A stretch of DNA of 25,412 nt from Candidatus Levyibacteriota bacterium (GCA_016204525.1 JACQKO010000078.1:1-25412), one strand, 5' to 3'; shown: positions 15,483 through 23,630, counted from the stretch's first letter. Program-made: numbers and translations. Notes: generated from the sequence alone by a model not told the origin.

Positions 15483-16580
15483 TTACTCCTGGAGGCGGAC
15501 GGGCATTATAATATGCAAGAAGTCAGGATCTTCCGGAATTCTAAAAGTTGCCGGCTCGACAGGGCTTGAAAGTTCAATTGTAATTGTCTTTTCTTGAATG
15601 TTTCGCAACAAATCCATCAGGAACTTTATATTAAACGCTATCTCATTATCCTTGCCTTTTTGTTCTCCCTCAATAACCGCCTCGCCCTCACCAACTCCTG
15701 ATGAGCGAGCTATTATTCTCACTTTACCGTCAGAGACGGATATTTTAACGATATTTGCCGCGTCCCTTGCAAAAATCGATGTCAATCTTAATTTCTGCAA
15801 AAACTCTTGAACATCAAGGGTTATACTGGTCTTAAAAGATGTGGGGATTACTCTTTCATAATTTGGAAACTCGCCATTTATTAATCTCCCAATAAGAAGG
15901 GCTTCCTCATTTTCTAGAACCACTTGGTTCCCTTTTTTGTAGATATATAGAGAAATATCTCCGCTTAACGACATTGCTTCGATAATTAATCTGGCCGGCA
16001 GAATAATAGATTCCTGGTCTGAAAAAATTTTACTTTTTTTTATTTTTTTAAGAGAAAGGCGAAAACCGTCTGTCGCCACAAAATCTATAACGCCATCTTT
16101 TTGAGAAATCAATATACCTGTAAGCTCGGGTCTCGAATCGTCTAGGGAGGCTGCCAAGGTAAGCTTTTCGAACATCTCTTTTATTTCTTCCCCAGAGAAA
16201 GTGTGTACCTTTTCTCCTTTTTGCTCTAAAATATTTGGGAATTCGTCCTTTGCTATTGTTTGAAAAGTAATATTATTGTCTCGACATTTTACCCTCAGGC
16301 TATCTTTTTCTGAGGTTACAGAAACCTTATCCTTTGGTAGGGATGAGAGGGCTTCTATAAATTGCTTTCCGGGAACAGTTGTCGCCCCCTCTTCTTCAAT
16401 TTTAGCCGGAACTTTAATTTTCACCCCTATCTCAAGGCTCGTGGTGGAAACATAAAACCCTTGTTTTGTTACTTCAAGAAGAACATTCGAAAGAATGGGA
16501 ATTTGCGAATGAACAGGAATAACCTTGGATACCAGGGGGAGAAATTTTTCTATGTTTTCTATCAAAAATTCTATTTTCAT
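15483..16580 (-). CDS. dnaN: DNA polymerase III sliding clamp (beta)
   Basis: This is the 365-residue beta clamp, the usual family length of about 360-380. It starts MKIEFLIENIEKFLPLVSKVI and ends IIMPVRLQE, which corresponds to the conserved MPMRL C-terminus. Family signatures include LLEVTKQGFYVSTTSLEIGV, VPGKQFIEALSSLP, FVATDGFRLSL and LINGEFPNYERVIP. It forms the dimeric ring that tethers polymerase to DNA. It lies downstream of dnaA in the same direction across the candidate origin. The start at 16580 has no Shine-Dalgarno; a TAAACT about 5 nt plus one start distance upstream is a possible -10. The gene is convergent, with zero spacing, to the last T4SS-block gene. Confidence 0.96.
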   Translation of the reverse strand: MKIEFLIENIEKFLPLVSKVIPVHSQIPILSNVLLEVTKQGFYVSTTSLEIGVKIKVPAKIEEEGATTVPGKQFIEALSSLPKDKVSVTSEKDSLRVKCRDNNITFQTIAKDEFPNILEQKGEKVHTFSGEEIKEMFEKLTLAASLDDSRPELTGILISQKDGVIDFVATDGFRLSLKKIKKSKIFSDQESIILPARLIIEAMSLSGDISLYIYKKGNQVVLENEEALLIGRLINGEFPNYERVIPTSFKTSITLDVQEFLQKLRLTSIFARDAANIVKISVSDGKVRIIARSSGVGEGEAVIEGEQKGKDNEIAFNIKFLMDLLRNIQEKTITIELSSPVEPATFRIPEDPDFLHIIMPVRLQE

Positions 16581-16787
16581 GTGTATTGAATAGTTTAAAT
16601 AGTTGAATGGCTACATGGTTTTTAAACTATACAACCTTTTTGACCATCTTTCTATTATTAATTTATTAGTATTAGTAGTAGAGAATGGTGATATCCGGAA
16701 AAAAGCAGGTATTGGTATGTGTTTTTTTGTGAATAACCTGTTGAAAAACATGAGTATATTTTGTTAATAAAGGCAAGCACCCTTTGT
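16581..16787. other. Candidate replication origin (oriC) between dnaN and dnaA
   Basis: A 207-bp gap with a perfect DnaA box (minus-strand TTATTCACA, 16736-16728) and two near boxes in the same orientation (TTTTCAACA 16747-16739, TTATTAACA 16770-16762). An AT-rich tract at 16651-16681 contains six in-register triplets at 16664-16681, TAT-TAG-TAT-TAG-TAG-TAG, like the DnaA-trio element. The trios run away from the boxes with the expected polarity; only a weak 6/9 box (16694-16686) is directly adjacent. The dnaN-proximal end carries a dispersed repeat (16597-16647). Confidence 0.65.
16597..16647 (+). repeat. Dispersed palindromic repeat, copy 1
   Basis: Shares the core ATGGCTACAT and about 80 percent of roughly 50 bases (by eye) with 25144-25193 near ruvB. 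The centre is a near-palindrome, ATGGTTT-TT-AAACTAT. Confidence 0.65.
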
Positions 16788-18128
16788 CTATTGGGCGACT
16801 TCTTCCTTTAGTTTCTTTTTTATAAACATAATCTCCTCACGGTACTTGTTGGAGGACAAGGCAAGTTTCCCAATCTTTTCCACAGCGTGCATCACTGTAG
16901 AGTGGTCACGACCACCCATAAGATTCCCTATTTCAACAAATGTGAGGCCCGCCTCTTCTTTAAGAAGAAACATACAAATATGTCTAGGTCCCACCAAATA
17001 CGAGTTTCTCCTCTCTCCTTTAAGTTGGGTTGGTTTTATATTGAAGTAGGAGCAAATAGTTGAGACAATTGTATCCGAATGTAAAACCGCCGGGGATGGC
17101 TTGTTCTTTCTAAGGACAGAAATAACATGCTCGGGTCCAATGGCGGTCCCTTTTTCAGAAACAGAAGCAAGTCTTAATAAGAAACCTTCAAGCGCGCGCG
17201 TGTCCTCAATTTTCTCTGCAACAATTTTGGCAGCATCTAAGGCCAAACTTAAACCGTACTTTTTGCTTTTTATCAAAAGTATTGCTGTGCGCAGTTCAAA
17301 ATCAGGAGGCTCTATGTCAACAGCTAATCCTCCCTCAAGACGAGATTCAAGTCTTTTTTCTATCTTTCTAATATCATGCGGCGGCCGGTCTGAAGAGAAA
17401 ACTATCTGCTTCCCCTTATCTATGAGGGTGTTAAACGTATGGAAAAGCTCTTCTTGCACTTTTTCTTTTCCGGTAAGAAATTGGATATCATCTAAAAGTA
17501 AAATATCAACGTTCCTAAATTTTTTCCGTAAACTTGCTGTCGTCCTATCTTTTATTGCCTCAACAACCTCATTTGTGAACTCTTCAGTCGTTAGATATAA
17601 AAGCTTAAAGTTTTGGTTTTCATCATAGGCCCTATTTGCAATAGCATTCAAGAGATGAGTTTTCCCTACCCCAACAGTTCCGTAAAGAAAAAGCGGATTG
17701 TATTTTTCTCCCGGAGAAGATGTAACAGTCACCGCTGCAGTGTAGGCAAGTTGATTACTGTCTGAGACTGCTAACGACTCAAAGGTGTAATCCGGCCTGA
17801 TTCTTGGAGGGCGCGATTTTTTAGAGCCCCGCTCAATATCTTTAACAAAAAGAGGGCCTACGATGCCCCTTTGAGATTTTGGGGCCGAAGTTCCGCTTGA
17901 GGTAAAAACAATACTTATATTCTGTGAGAGTTTTTTGTCTAACGCCCTTTTAATTAAAGAATAATACCTTTTTTCAATATATTCTGATGTGATATGGGTC
18001 GGTGAATCGATAACCGCTATGGAGTTTTCTAGCGAAACAAGAGAAGTCGGCTTGAAGAAAGAAAGGAATATAGGCTTTGATACCTCAAGCTCCAGTTCTT
18101 CCAAAACTTGTTTCCAAATGTCGTTCAT
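16788..18128 (-). CDS. dnaA: Chromosomal replication initiator DnaA
   Basis: A 446-residue DnaA. I place the start at the ATG at 18128 (MNDIWKQVLEELE, the typical DnaA N-terminus), not the longer reading back to 18242, which would run through the promoter and add 38 atypical residues. Domain III has Walker A GTVGVGKT, Walker B LLLDDIQFL, sensor I VFSSDRPP and the RLESRLEGGL arginine-finger region. Domain IV has the signature GGRDHSTVMHAVEKI that reads DnaA boxes. It opens the origin and is also a transcription factor. A DnaA box inside its own promoter suggests autoregulation. The order dnaA then dnaN with oriC between them is typical of bacteria. Confidence 0.96.
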   Translation of the reverse strand: MNDIWKQVLEELELEVSKPIFLSFFKPTSLVSLENSIAVIDSPTHITSEYIEKRYYSLIKRALDKKLSQNISIVFTSSGTSAPKSQRGIVGPLFVKDIERGSKKSRPPRIRPDYTFESLAVSDSNQLAYTAAVTVTSSPGEKYNPLFLYGTVGVGKTHLLNAIANRAYDENQNFKLLYLTTEEFTNEVVEAIKDRTTASLRKKFRNVDILLLDDIQFLTGKEKVQEELFHTFNTLIDKGKQIVFSSDRPPHDIRKIEKRLESRLEGGLAVDIEPPDFELRTAILLIKSKKYGLSLALDAAKIVAEKIEDTRALEGFLLRLASVSEKGTAIGPEHVISVLRKNKPSPAVLHSDTIVSTICSYFNIKPTQLKGERRNSYLVGPRHICMFLLKEEAGLTFVEIGNLMGGRDHSTVMHAVEKIGKLALSSNKYREEIMFIKKKLKEEVAQ

Positions 18129-18145
18129 ATAAATAGCGGGGTTAA

Positions 18146-18175
18146 AGTATACGAATGTGGATAACTTCCTGTCAA
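18146..18175 (-). promoter_or_regulatory. dnaA promoter with embedded DnaA box
   Basis: On the minus strand TTGACA (18175-18170) and TATACT (18151-18146) have an 18-bp spacer. The spacer contains a perfect DnaA box TTATCCACA (18164-18156), placed where bound DnaA would block RNA polymerase. The predicted start near 18139 leaves an 11-nt leader. Confidence 0.8.
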
Positions 18176-18205
18176 GGTAGCGAAAAGATATCAAAAAGAG
18201 ACAAG

Positions 18206-18244
18206 TAATGCTAATATTGCTAATATTCGCATGTATTAGCATTA
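18206..18244. repeat. 11-bp inverted repeat between divergent promoters
   Basis: TAATGCTAATA (18206-18216) is perfectly complementary to TATTAGCATTA (18234-18244) across 17 bp. TTCGCATG occurs at 18226-18233 within the loop and again just outside, at 18251-18258. Confidence 0.75.
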
Positions 18245-18255
18245 ATTAAATTCGC

Positions 18256-18285
18256 ATGAAATTAGAATGACAATTATTCTATAAT
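18256..18285 (+). promoter_or_regulatory. Promoter of the glycosyltransferase gene
   Basis: ATGAAA (18256-18261) and a perfect TATAAT (18280-18285) have an 18-bp spacer. The predicted start near 18292 is one base before the ATG. Confidence 0.6.
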
Positions 18286-18292
18286 TGACCAT

Positions 18293-20680
18293 ATGAAGAT
18301 TGGTTTTTTTACGGACGGATTTCTGCCCCAGCCAAACGGTGTCGCAACAAGCGTTTTTGAATCGGCAAAAGAGCTTGAGCGACGCGGCCACGAAGTCTGG
18401 ATCATTGCGCCTTTCTACCCGGGATATATAGACAAAAGCCTAAATGTTATAAGGCTTACCTCGCTTAAGGTTTTCAAAGAGCCCGAGATAAGACTAGCTC
18501 TAAACCTTCCGGACCGCGCAATGCGCAAGGTTTTGTCTATGGATTTTGATATTATTCATGGTCACTCAGGAGGCATCGTGACTCTTATGGGTTGGGAGGT
18601 TGCGCGAGCAAAAAACATCCCATTCGTTGTTACTTACCACACTCTCTGGAATAGATACACGCACTATTTCTTAAAGGGCAAAGTTATAACTCCCAAAATG
18701 ATGGAGCGCGCGACCAAAATATTTGGCAACCGGGTAGACTTTATTATCGCTCCAACTGGCCATGTTGAACGGGAACTTGTCTCATATGGGGTAAGGAAAC
18801 CTATAAAAGTTGTTCCAAGCGGAATTAATATAGATAAATTCAAAGAAGACAAGGGAGGATACCTGCGGATAAGGCTTAATCTTAAAAAAGAACCAATATT
18901 GCTTTTTGTTGGAAGATTGGGTCGCGAGAAATCGGTAGATTTTTTGATAAAGAGCTTTAAGCATGTCTTGGCCGGCGTGCCGCTTAGCCAACTTGTTATA
19001 ATAGGAGAAGGCCCGGACAAAAAAAAACTCAAAAGGCAAAGCTTACGGCTCGGGGTTTCAAAAAACACCCATTTTCTTGGGCATATAGACAGCTCGGAAA
19101 TTCAGAAGGCATATAAAGATGCTTCCGTATTTGTGTTCTCATCAACTACCGAAACCCAAGGGCTCGTAGTCCCTGAGGCGCTTGCTTCGGGAGTCCCCGT
19201 TGTTGCAATCGCCGACCCTGCGTATGAGTGCGTTGAAGACGGCAGGAATGGTTTTCTGGTCAAAAAAGATCCAAAGGAGTTTTCAGAGAGGGTTCTAAAA
19301 ATTATTAACAGTAAGGAATTACGAGAAAAGATGTCTGAATATGCAAGAGAAAGCGTTAAAAAATTTTCCGTTAAATCAACCGTGGACCTACTTGAAAGTG
19401 CATATTATGAATTGCTTGAGAAATATAACAAAGAAAGCGTTGAGCGCGTAATGCGCCAAAATGAGCGCGGCGAGCATATTTTTGTTGCTTTTGCTTCATT
19501 CTTCGCAACAGTTCTCCTTACTCGTTTTTTTATTTTATTTTCCAGGTCTCCCGAATACCCTCAGTTTATTTTGGGAGGATCGCAAGTTTACCATTCGCAG
19601 GCGGCTCTTGTTGTTCTCGTTCTCATGCTTGCGACATTTATTAAGAGGAGAAAAATTGGTTTTTTGGCAGTCCTGTTAGCGGGTATTAGTCTTGGCCTTA
19701 TTGTTGATGAACTATGGTCAATAATTTTTGCCCATGAAACCATAAAAGACTATTGGTCGCCGCTAAATCTTTTGCCCGTCATATCTTTTAGTCTTCTGCC
19801 TATTTTTATATCAAGATTTAAAAAGAAAACACAACCCCAGTTCTATATTGGGCTAAAAGAACAAAAACATGTTAATCCTGAGAATCCCGGGGTTACAGTA
19901 GTTGTGCCAGCGTACAACGAAGAGAATTTTATAGGGGCAACGCTTAAGAGTCTTGTGAACCAAACATATAAAGATTTCGAATTAATAGTTGTTGATAATA
20001 ATTCCACTGACAGAACCGCGGAAATTGCAAAAAAATACGGCGCGCGCGTGATTGTTGAAAAACAAAGAGGTGTTGCCAAGGCGCGAAACGCCGGTTTTAA
20101 GCAAGCGCGCGCAAGAATTATTGCCTCGACAGACTCTGACTCTATAGTTCCTCAAGATTGGGTCGAGCGGATAGTTGCAGAATTTAAAAAAGATGAACCC
20201 CTTGTTGCATTTGGAGGCCTATCTAATCTATATTCAGGGCCTGTTTCCGCGCGCGCGGCAGGCAGGTATCTCTTCAAAGCATTCTGGATAATAGATAAGC
20301 TTTTATCTGGCGGATGGAATTTGGCAGGTTTTAATATGGCTGTCCGAAAAGAAGCATTCTTAAAAATCGGAGGATTTAATACGTCACTCACTATGGGCGA
20401 GGACATAGACTTGGCAAAAAGATTGCGGGAGGTCGGGAAAGTTTACGTAGATACAAATTCTGTAGTCTTTGTTTCGGGTAGAAGGTACAAGAACGGACTT
20501 CTGGAAGGACTTATGGCATATGCTCCTTCATGGATTGCAAGGGTATTGTTCCATCAAGACAAATTCTTAAACTTTCCAAGTATTAGATCTGAAAAAGGGA
20601 CATCAAGAAATCTTTCTTATGTGCCTATCATTCTCCTTGTTGGAATCGTTTCTCTGTTTTTTATTCTTGCAAATTCCTGA
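18293..20680 (+). CDS. GT4-membrane-GT2 bifunctional glycosyltransferase fusion
   Basis: A 795-residue protein of three units. Residues 1 to about 385 are a GT-B family 4 glycosyltransferase: FTDGFLPQPNGVATSV at the start, FVGRLGREKSVDFLI, and the E-x7-E region TETQGLVVPEALASG. It resembles diacylglycerol glucosyltransferases and PimB-like mannosyltransferases. Residues about 395-510 hold four membrane helices, with the sequences GLIVDELWSI and YWSPLNLLPV. Residues about 525-740 are a GT-A family 2 transferase: VVPAYNEENFIGATLKSL, the acidic STDSDS motif, and a GEDIDLAKRL element. One more helix lies at the C-terminus (about 772-791). It should sit on the inner face of the membrane and may build glycolipid or surface glycan in successive steps. 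Substrates cannot be read from the sequence. Confidence 0.85.
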   Translation: MKIGFFTDGFLPQPNGVATSVFESAKELERRGHEVWIIAPFYPGYIDKSLNVIRLTSLKVFKEPEIRLALNLPDRAMRKVLSMDFDIIHGHSGGIVTLMGWEVARAKNIPFVVTYHTLWNRYTHYFLKGKVITPKMMERATKIFGNRVDFIIAPTGHVERELVSYGVRKPIKVVPSGINIDKFKEDKGGYLRIRLNLKKEPILLFVGRLGREKSVDFLIKSFKHVLAGVPLSQLVIIGEGPDKKKLKRQSLRLGVSKNTHFLGHIDSSEIQKAYKDASVFVFSSTTETQGLVVPEALASGVPVVAIADPAYECVEDGRNGFLVKKDPKEFSERVLKIINSKELREKMSEYARESVKKFSVKSTVDLLESAYYELLEKYNKESVERVMRQNERGEHIFVAFASFFATVLLTRFFILFSRSPEYPQFILGGSQVYHSQAALVVLVLMLATFIKRRKIGFLAVLLAGISLGLIVDELWSIIFAHETIKDYWSPLNLLPVISFSLLPIFISRFKKKTQPQFYIGLKEQKHVNPENPGVTVVVPAYNEENFIGATLKSLVNQTYKDFELIVVDNNSTDRTAEIAKKYGARVIVEKQRGVAKARNAGFKQARARIIASTDSDSIVPQDWVERIVAEFKKDEPLVAFGGLSNLYSGPVSARAAGRYLFKAFWIIDKLLSGGWNLAGFNMAVRKEAFLKIGGFNTSLTMGEDIDLAKRLREVGKVYVDTNSVVFVSGRRYKNGLLEGLMAYAPSWIARVLFHQDKFLNFPSIRSEKGTSRNLSYVPIILLVGIVSLFFILANS

Positions 20681-20692
20681 GACCAAGACTCA

Positions 20693-21670
20693 CTATATGT
20701 TTCTGTAGATTACGACAAGCAGCGATATAAACGGAATTGCAAGAAGCGCGCCCGGAACTCCCAAAAGCTTTCCCCCAATTATTATCCCAATAATTATAAC
20801 AATAGGATTAAGTCCCACCGCGCGCTGCATAATTCTTGGCACAAGGATATTATTCTCCAAAAGCTGGATAAGGAAATAGGCAATCCCAACAATGATGGCC
20901 ATAGGAAAAGAAATATTTAGGGCGACGATTATTGCAGGGATAGCCGCAATTATTGGGCCAATTGTTGGAACAATCTCGAGTAACCCCGCAATGACAGCAA
21001 GAGGCAAAGCAAACTCGAGCCCAAGGATTGTTAAGGCGACCCATGTTATAACGCCTATGAATCCTGAGAGCACAAGTTGCCCTCGAAGCCATCCGCCCAG
21101 TTTATCCTCAACTAATAAGGTAATTTTCCGAACCTTATTTTGTGAAGATCTTGAGAAAAGAGAAATAAAACTTTCCATTACGGTCTCTCGATAAAGGAGC
21201 AAGTAAAATGAAACTGCAAAAATGCTAATTACTGATATTATTCCTCCAAAAATCCGGCTCGTGAAGGCTATAACATTTTCTCCAATGTTGCCGAGCTCTT
21301 TTGCCGCAATCTCATCCAGATTAACCGCTCCTAATGGGATTCCCAAAAATCTTACGTCGGGCGAGAGATAAGATGGGAAACGCGAGAGCAAGATTTGAAT
21401 CTGTGAGACAAGAAATGGCACCAGGGAAAGGAGTATCAATATAAGGAAAATAACGGCGAAAAGATACGGAATGATGACCGCGAGCGCTCCCGGAACGCGA
21501 GCGCGCTTTAAAGCTTGCGCGTATGGCTCTATAGACGCCATCAGAATATAGGAAACAAAAAGGGCTATTAAAACTCCTCTAATCTCAACAATAAGCCAGC
21601 CTATACCAACAATAAGAAGTGCGGTTACTATTTGATTTTGCGCCAAAAAGGACAGTAGCGATTTTTTCAT
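20693..21670 (-). CDS. AI-2E family transporter (PerM-like)
   Basis: A 325-residue polytopic protein with the layout of the AI-2E/PerM family: two N-terminal helices (about 13-45), a third near 62-90, an extended central region with conserved LLLYRE and an amphipathic stretch near residues 180-200 (KITLLVEDKLGGWLRGQL), then four or five further helices with the family signature EIVPTIGPIIAAIPA. The length is typical. Characterised relatives export small molecules or act as Na+/H+ antiporters, so transport of AI-2 should not be assumed. It is convergent with the glycosyltransferase (12 bp apart) and divergent from the HAD gene. The -10 TATAAT at 21688-21683 would give a leader of about 6 nt. 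Confidence 0.85.
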   Translation of the reverse strand: MKKSLLSFLAQNQIVTALLIVGIGWLIVEIRGVLIALFVSYILMASIEPYAQALKRARVPGALAVIIPYLFAVIFLILILLSLVPFLVSQIQILLSRFPSYLSPDVRFLGIPLGAVNLDEIAAKELGNIGENVIAFTSRIFGGIISVISIFAVSFYLLLYRETVMESFISLFSRSSQNKVRKITLLVEDKLGGWLRGQLVLSGFIGVITWVALTILGLEFALPLAVIAGLLEIVPTIGPIIAAIPAIIVALNISFPMAIIVGIAYFLIQLLENNILVPRIMQRAVGLNPIVIIIGIIIGGKLLGVPGALLAIPFISLLVVIYRNI

Positions 21671-21682
21671 CTTATAGTTTAT

Positions 21683-21688
21683 ATTATA
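21683..21688 (-). promoter_or_regulatory. -10 element of the AI-2E transporter gene
   Basis: A perfect TATAAT on the minus strand, about 13 bases before the ATG. The -35 candidate TTGCAC (21711-21706, 17-bp spacer) is weak. Confidence 0.5.
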
Positions 21689-21697
21689 AGCAATTCT

Positions 21698-21724
21698 TTG
21701 ACGTTGTGCAATATATAGTATAAT
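21698..21724 (+). promoter_or_regulatory. Promoter of the HAD hydrolase gene
   Basis: TTGACG (21698-21703) and TATAAT (21719-21724) are separated by a short 15-bp spacer. The predicted start near 21731 is three bases before the ATG. Confidence 0.5.
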
Positions 21725-21733
21725 GAAGCCAGG

Positions 21734-22339
21734 ATGCAGAATCTAGTTCTATTTGATATAGACGGCGTCCTTTTTGACCCCGAGCGCTTCGGCAAATTAC
21801 TAAGATCTAAGTTTGTAAAAACCTTAGGTATTTCGGAAGAAGAGTTAATCAGCGCAAACGCGGATTACTACTCAAAACTTTCAGAAAGAACCGATTTTGA
21901 CCCAAGAGGTATCACGGCTTATCTCTCGGATAGATACGGGAAAGATGTAGTAAAACTTGACCACGTCTTTTGGGAGGAAGAAGATTTATATCAAGAATCA
22001 CTCTACCCTGAAACGCGAGAAGTTCTTAAGAGGCTAAAAGACCAAAAAACTCTTGGGATTTTTTCACAAGGGAACGAAGAACTGCAGAATAGGAAACTCG
22101 ATGCCGCAAGATTAAGAGACTATTTTTCTCCCGAATACGTTTTTATACATAAAAGAAAACTCTCGGATGAAGCAATAGAGCTGTTGCCTCGCGAAGCAAC
22201 ATTTGTAGATAACAAACATAATGTGGTTGAGGCTCTCCAAAAATTCGTCGACGTAATATGGATCAACAGAAAATCAGACGAATCGGATCCTCAAATTAAA
22301 ACAATCCACTCACTCAGGGAGATATTAGATACTAGATAA
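21734..22339 (+). CDS. HAD-family hydrolase
   Basis: A 201-residue protein with HAD motif I DIDGVLFDP near the N-terminus (nucleophile Asp8 and acid/base Asp10), a helical cap at about residues 20-90, motif II IFSQGN near 115-120, a Lys-rich motif III region (HKRKLSDEA), and a motif IV-like FVDNKHN in place of the usual GD or DD. Probably a cytosolic phosphatase or phosphoglycolate/nucleotidase-like enzyme; the substrate is not evident. The Val-Asp-Asn-Lys form of motif IV is a variant. Its 3' end and stop codon form the left arm of a hairpin (22331-22379). Confidence 0.78.
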   Translation: MQNLVLFDIDGVLFDPERFGKLLRSKFVKTLGISEEELISANADYYSKLSERTDFDPRGITAYLSDRYGKDVVKLDHVFWEEEDLYQESLYPETREVLKRLKDQKTLGIFSQGNEELQNRKLDAARLRDYFSPEYVFIHKRKLSDEAIELLPREATFVDNKHNVVEALQKFVDVIWINRKSDESDPQIKTIHSLREILDTR

Positions 22340-22392
22340 TAGAAACTAGGTCGAACAATTCTAGTAGCTAGTATCTAGTTACCAGTTGCTAG
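22331..22392. repeat. CTAG-rich hairpin and dispersed repeat, copy 1
   Basis: ACTAGATAATAGAAACTAG (22331-22349) pairs with 22361-22379 at 16 of 19 positions across an 11-nt loop. The right arm and its continuation (22361-22392) recur as 24000-24031 before ruvC, sharing a 17-base identical block and AGTTGCTA. Confidence 0.75.
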
Positions 22393-22436
22393 TTTATTGA
22401 TCCAACCGCAACAATAATGGATCGATTATAACAAAA

Positions 22437-22472
22437 CTACATAAAATTCCACGATCGTGGAAGTTAATGTAG
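22437..22472. terminator. Palindromic hairpin, probable bidirectional terminator
   Basis: The perfect palindrome TTCCACGATCGTGGAA (22447-22462) is flanked by CTACAT (22437-22442) and ATGTAG (22467-22472), which extend the stem across an internal loop. On the minus strand the inner stem is followed by TTTT. It lies between the convergent HAD and methyltransferase genes. The rest of this 187-bp gap shows nothing beyond AT-rich sequence and a weak TGATCC/GGATC pair. Confidence 0.55.
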
Positions 22473-22526
22473 GGTTTTAAAAGAATAAATAATCCTCAAA
22501 AAACAAGAAAGGAGAATGGTATAACT

Positions 22527-23621
22527 TTAGATTCTTTTTTCCCAAGCGTGAGGCCTGCATAGGACAAGAGCATTGTCCTTGTCATGTACAAATATTTCAA
22601 TTTTAAAACCAGCCCTTGCAAACAATTCGAATGTATCATCTTTTGTGAATCGTCTCGAAATCGCTAGTCTTATTTTTTGTCCTTTACCAAACCGAATCGG
22701 ATTTCCCCCGAAAATCTTACCCCAGTTTTTGATAAATTCTAGTTGACATTCGAGCTGACGTAGGGCGGCGTTATAAGTCCAATATATTTTTGCGTCTTGT
22801 CTCCCTATTCCAATTTTTTCTGGTACTGTCCACAGAAGATCAATCGCTTTTTCATTATATGATGCAATAGGGATATTTTTAGGATTGTAAAAAGCCATCC
22901 CAACAAATAGAAGATCTTGTGAGCTCATTCCATCCCGAAGGTTTATTAGTACACGGTGCGCATCCGAAAGGTTACCTATGGTGTTGCCTAAGAAGAGAAT
23001 TAGATTATTATGTTGATATCGTCTATTTAAATAGTATGTTGTATTGGAGATGCTTCCGTGTTCAAAGTCATCTATAAATTGTTCATAAGCGAGTTCGGGG
23101 TGAGCAATTTGCATTGTCTGACCTGCAAGATCGAGCATTCGAGGAGAAATATCAAGACCTGAATAAGAAGAAACCTGCTTTGTAATATTAGAAATGAAGA
23201 AAGCAGCTTTCTTTCCATCTCCACAGCCTATATCGAGTAAGTTAAACCTCCTATTTTTAAGAAAATCGGACAGCCTCTCTTTATATTGATAAATTATTTC
23301 AACTTCAGATCCACCTGCCACTTCGGGCGCAGATATTGCAACATAACGATCGGCGCCCTCTCCCAAGTATTCAAGCTTGAGCGGGATTTCGCGTCTTCCA
23401 ACTAAAGCCGTTATAAGTTCGGCCTCTTGGCTTTTTGTCAGAAATTGAGTTTGCGCCTTTTTACTTTCTACGAATTTAATAACATCAGAACGCAATACTC
23501 GCCATTCTTTGCCGATTTTTGAGGCTGGGAATTTGCCGCCGCGCGCCCAGCGGTAAATAGTGTTTGGATCAACCTGCAAAAGCTTTGCCGCCTGTTTAAT
23601 TGTAAGTATCGGTCTTTCCAT
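22527..23621 (-). CDS. Excisionase-type HTH fused to an EgtD-like SAM methyltransferase
   Basis: A 364-residue protein. Residues 4-52 are a MerR/excisionase-type helix-turn-helix: LTIKQAAKLLQVDPNTIYRW followed by a wing, KIGKEWRVLRSDVIKFVES. Residues about 65-360 are a class I methyltransferase with motif I LLDIGCGDGKKA (128-139), motif II YSGLDISPRML, and a strand LILFLGNTIGNLSDAHRVL that matches EgtD-type histidine N-alpha-methyltransferases (Methyltransf_33). EgtD makes ergothioneine's precursor, but a DNA-binding domain is not part of that family, and no ergothioneine genes are nearby, so the substrate is uncertain. The promoter is near consensus and predicts a 3-nt leader. Related repeats on both sides suggest an accessory insertion. 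Confidence 0.75.
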   Translation of the reverse strand: MERPILTIKQAAKLLQVDPNTIYRWARGGKFPASKIGKEWRVLRSDVIKFVESKKAQTQFLTKSQEAELITALVGRREIPLKLEYLGEGADRYVAISAPEVAGGSEVEIIYQYKERLSDFLKNRRFNLLDIGCGDGKKAAFFISNITKQVSSYSGLDISPRMLDLAGQTMQIAHPELAYEQFIDDFEHGSISNTTYYLNRRYQHNNLILFLGNTIGNLSDAHRVLINLRDGMSSQDLLFVGMAFYNPKNIPIASYNEKAIDLLWTVPEKIGIGRQDAKIYWTYNAALRQLECQLEFIKNWGKIFGGNPIRFGKGQKIRLAISRRFTKDDTFELFARAGFKIEIFVHDKDNALVLCRPHAWEKRI

Positions 23622-23630
23622 TTATACGGT

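Noticed and set aside
18129..18242. Longer N-terminus for DnaA starting at 18242
   Set aside because: It would translate the -35, -10 and DnaA box of the dnaA promoter, and the typical DnaA N-terminus starts at 18128.
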